A stretch of 15,315 nucleotides of DNA, taken from Bacteroidota bacterium. GTDB taxonomy: Bacteria; Bacteroidota; Bacteroidia; Flavobacteriales; Weeksellaceae. The notes under the pieces are model-generated. The model ran no database searches. It saw only the letters and a program-made list of their open reading frames with translations, and was not told where the DNA came from. Where the stretch lies: contig JAEWYW010000012.1 of assembly GCA_023458535.1 (NCBI GenBank), forward strand, positions 1 to 15,315, given 5' to 3'. Both the position numbers and the translations under genes were made by a program. This document shows, piece by piece, positions 14,579 through 15,315 of the stretch (the stretch's first letter is position 1; each line of letters begins with the position of its first letter).

Positions 14579-15315
14579 ATGAAAAAAGCACTAATTACAG
14601 GAATTACCGGACAAGATGGTTCATACCTTGCAGAACTACTTCTAGAAAAAGGCTATGAAGTTCATGGCATCAAGCGTAGAGCATCTTCTTTCAATACACA
14701 AAGAATCGATCATTTGTATGTGGATCTGCATGAGAAAAATGTTCGTTTTAAACTTCATTATGGAGACCTTACCGACTCCACAAATATTATAAGAATTATT
14801 CAAGAAGTTCAGCCAGACGAAATCTATAATTTGGGTGCTATGTCGCATGTGAAAGTGAGTTTTGATTCACCAGAATATGTGGCTAATGTGGACGGAATTG
14901 GAACACTGAGAATCTTGGAAGCTGTACGCATATTAGGTTTAGAAAAGAAAACAAGAATTTATCAGGCATCAACCTCCGAACTGTATGGTGGCTTACCCGA
15001 AAATAAAAATGAAAGAGGTTTCTACGATGAAAATTCACCCTTTTATCCACGTTCGCCCTACGGAGCAGCTAAAATTTATGGATATTGGATCACAAAAAAC
15101 TATCGCGAAGCTTATGATATGTTCGCCTGCAACGGAATTTTGTTTAATCATGAATCGCCGAGGCGTGGCGAGACCTTTGTTACAAGAAAAATTACCATGG
15201 CTGTGGCGAATATTGCCAAAGGCAAACAGGATATTCTATACCTAGGAAATCTAAATGCACAAAGAGATTGGGGACATGCCAAAGATTATGTTGAAGCCAT
15301 GTGGCGGATATTGCA
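14579..15315 (+). CDS. gmd: GDP-mannose 4,6-dehydratase, N-terminal part
   Basis: Gmd converts GDP-mannose to GDP-4-keto-6-deoxy-mannose, the first step toward GDP-L-fucose and other deoxyhexoses. 245 codons are present and the gene continues past the right edge; the full protein is usually about 350-375 residues. The start ATG gives MKKALITGITGQDGSYLAE with the NAD(P) motif GITGQDGSYL. It is followed by GIKRRASSFNTQRIDHLY, LHYGDLTD, NLGAMSHVKVSF and the catalytic STSELYG (Thr and Glu) with the YGAAK Tyr-Lys pair. FNHESPRRGETFVTRKIT is a near-invariant Gmd signature. Gln is replaced by Met in the common AQSHV motif. The gene lies 123 bp after fcl, whose enzyme uses its product. Confidence 0.96.
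   Translation, partial: MKKALITGITGQDGSYLAELLLEKGYEVHGIKRRASSFNTQRIDHLYVDLHEKNVRFKLHYGDLTDSTNIIRIIQEVQPDEIYNLGAMSHVKVSFDSPEYVANVDGIGTLRILEAVRILGLEKKTRIYQASTSELYGGLPENKNERGFYDENSPFYPRSPYGAAKIYGYWITKNYREAYDMFACNGILFNHESPRRGETFVTRKITMAVANIAKGKQDILYLGNLNAQRDWGHAKDYVEAMWRIL

Noticed and set aside
14985..15245. An 86-codon plus-strand frame inside gmd
   Set aside because: It is an out-of-frame reading of gmd, whose own frame shows intact Gmd motifs throughout the same stretch.

Overview
The window looks like chromosomal DNA of a flavobacterium (Bacteroidota). The evidence is high A+T, a SusC/SusD-type outer-membrane pair, several matches to the Bacteroidota promoter (TTG/TTTG, about 20 nt, then TAnnTTTG), A-rich rather than Shine-Dalgarno leaders, and a very long flavobacterial-style IF2. 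A Weeksellaceae/Chryseobacterium-like host is plausible, but that is inference.

Layout. (1) 1-2966, minus strand: the first 49 codons of a SusD-like surface lipoprotein gene, preceded by a complete SusC/RagA-type TonB-dependent transporter gene with its own promoter. (2) 3222-8098, minus strand: the conserved housekeeping operon rimP-nusA-infB. It has a promoter with an exact TATATTTG -7 box, a strong hairpin in the leader, and an intrinsic terminator just after infB. (3) 8147-13434, plus strand, divergent from rimP: a tightly packed surface-polysaccharide unit. It contains ugd (UDP-glucose 6-dehydrogenase), two uncharacterised polytopic membrane proteins, a dolichyl-phosphate-glucosyltransferase-like GT2 enzyme and an acyltransferase-3 family membrane protein. 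Gaps are 24 and 18 bp, followed by overlaps of 8 and 11 bp. (4) 13461-15315, plus strand: fcl (GDP-L-fucose synthase) with its own -7 box, then gmd (GDP-mannose 4,6-dehydratase), cut by the window edge.

How it fits together. ugd would supply UDP-glucuronate, and gmd plus fcl would supply GDP-L-fucose, both precursors of capsule, O-antigen or glycan. The GT2 protein, the two membrane proteins (possibly GT-C-like) and the acyltransferase look like a module that charges a polyprenyl-phosphate carrier with a sugar, transfers it on the periplasmic side and acylates the product. That module is the most interesting part of the window, but its assignment is inferred from family resemblance and gene order. 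The housekeeping operon appears to mark one edge of a variable polysaccharide locus. No tRNA, rRNA, CRISPR array, insertion sequence or phage gene was seen.
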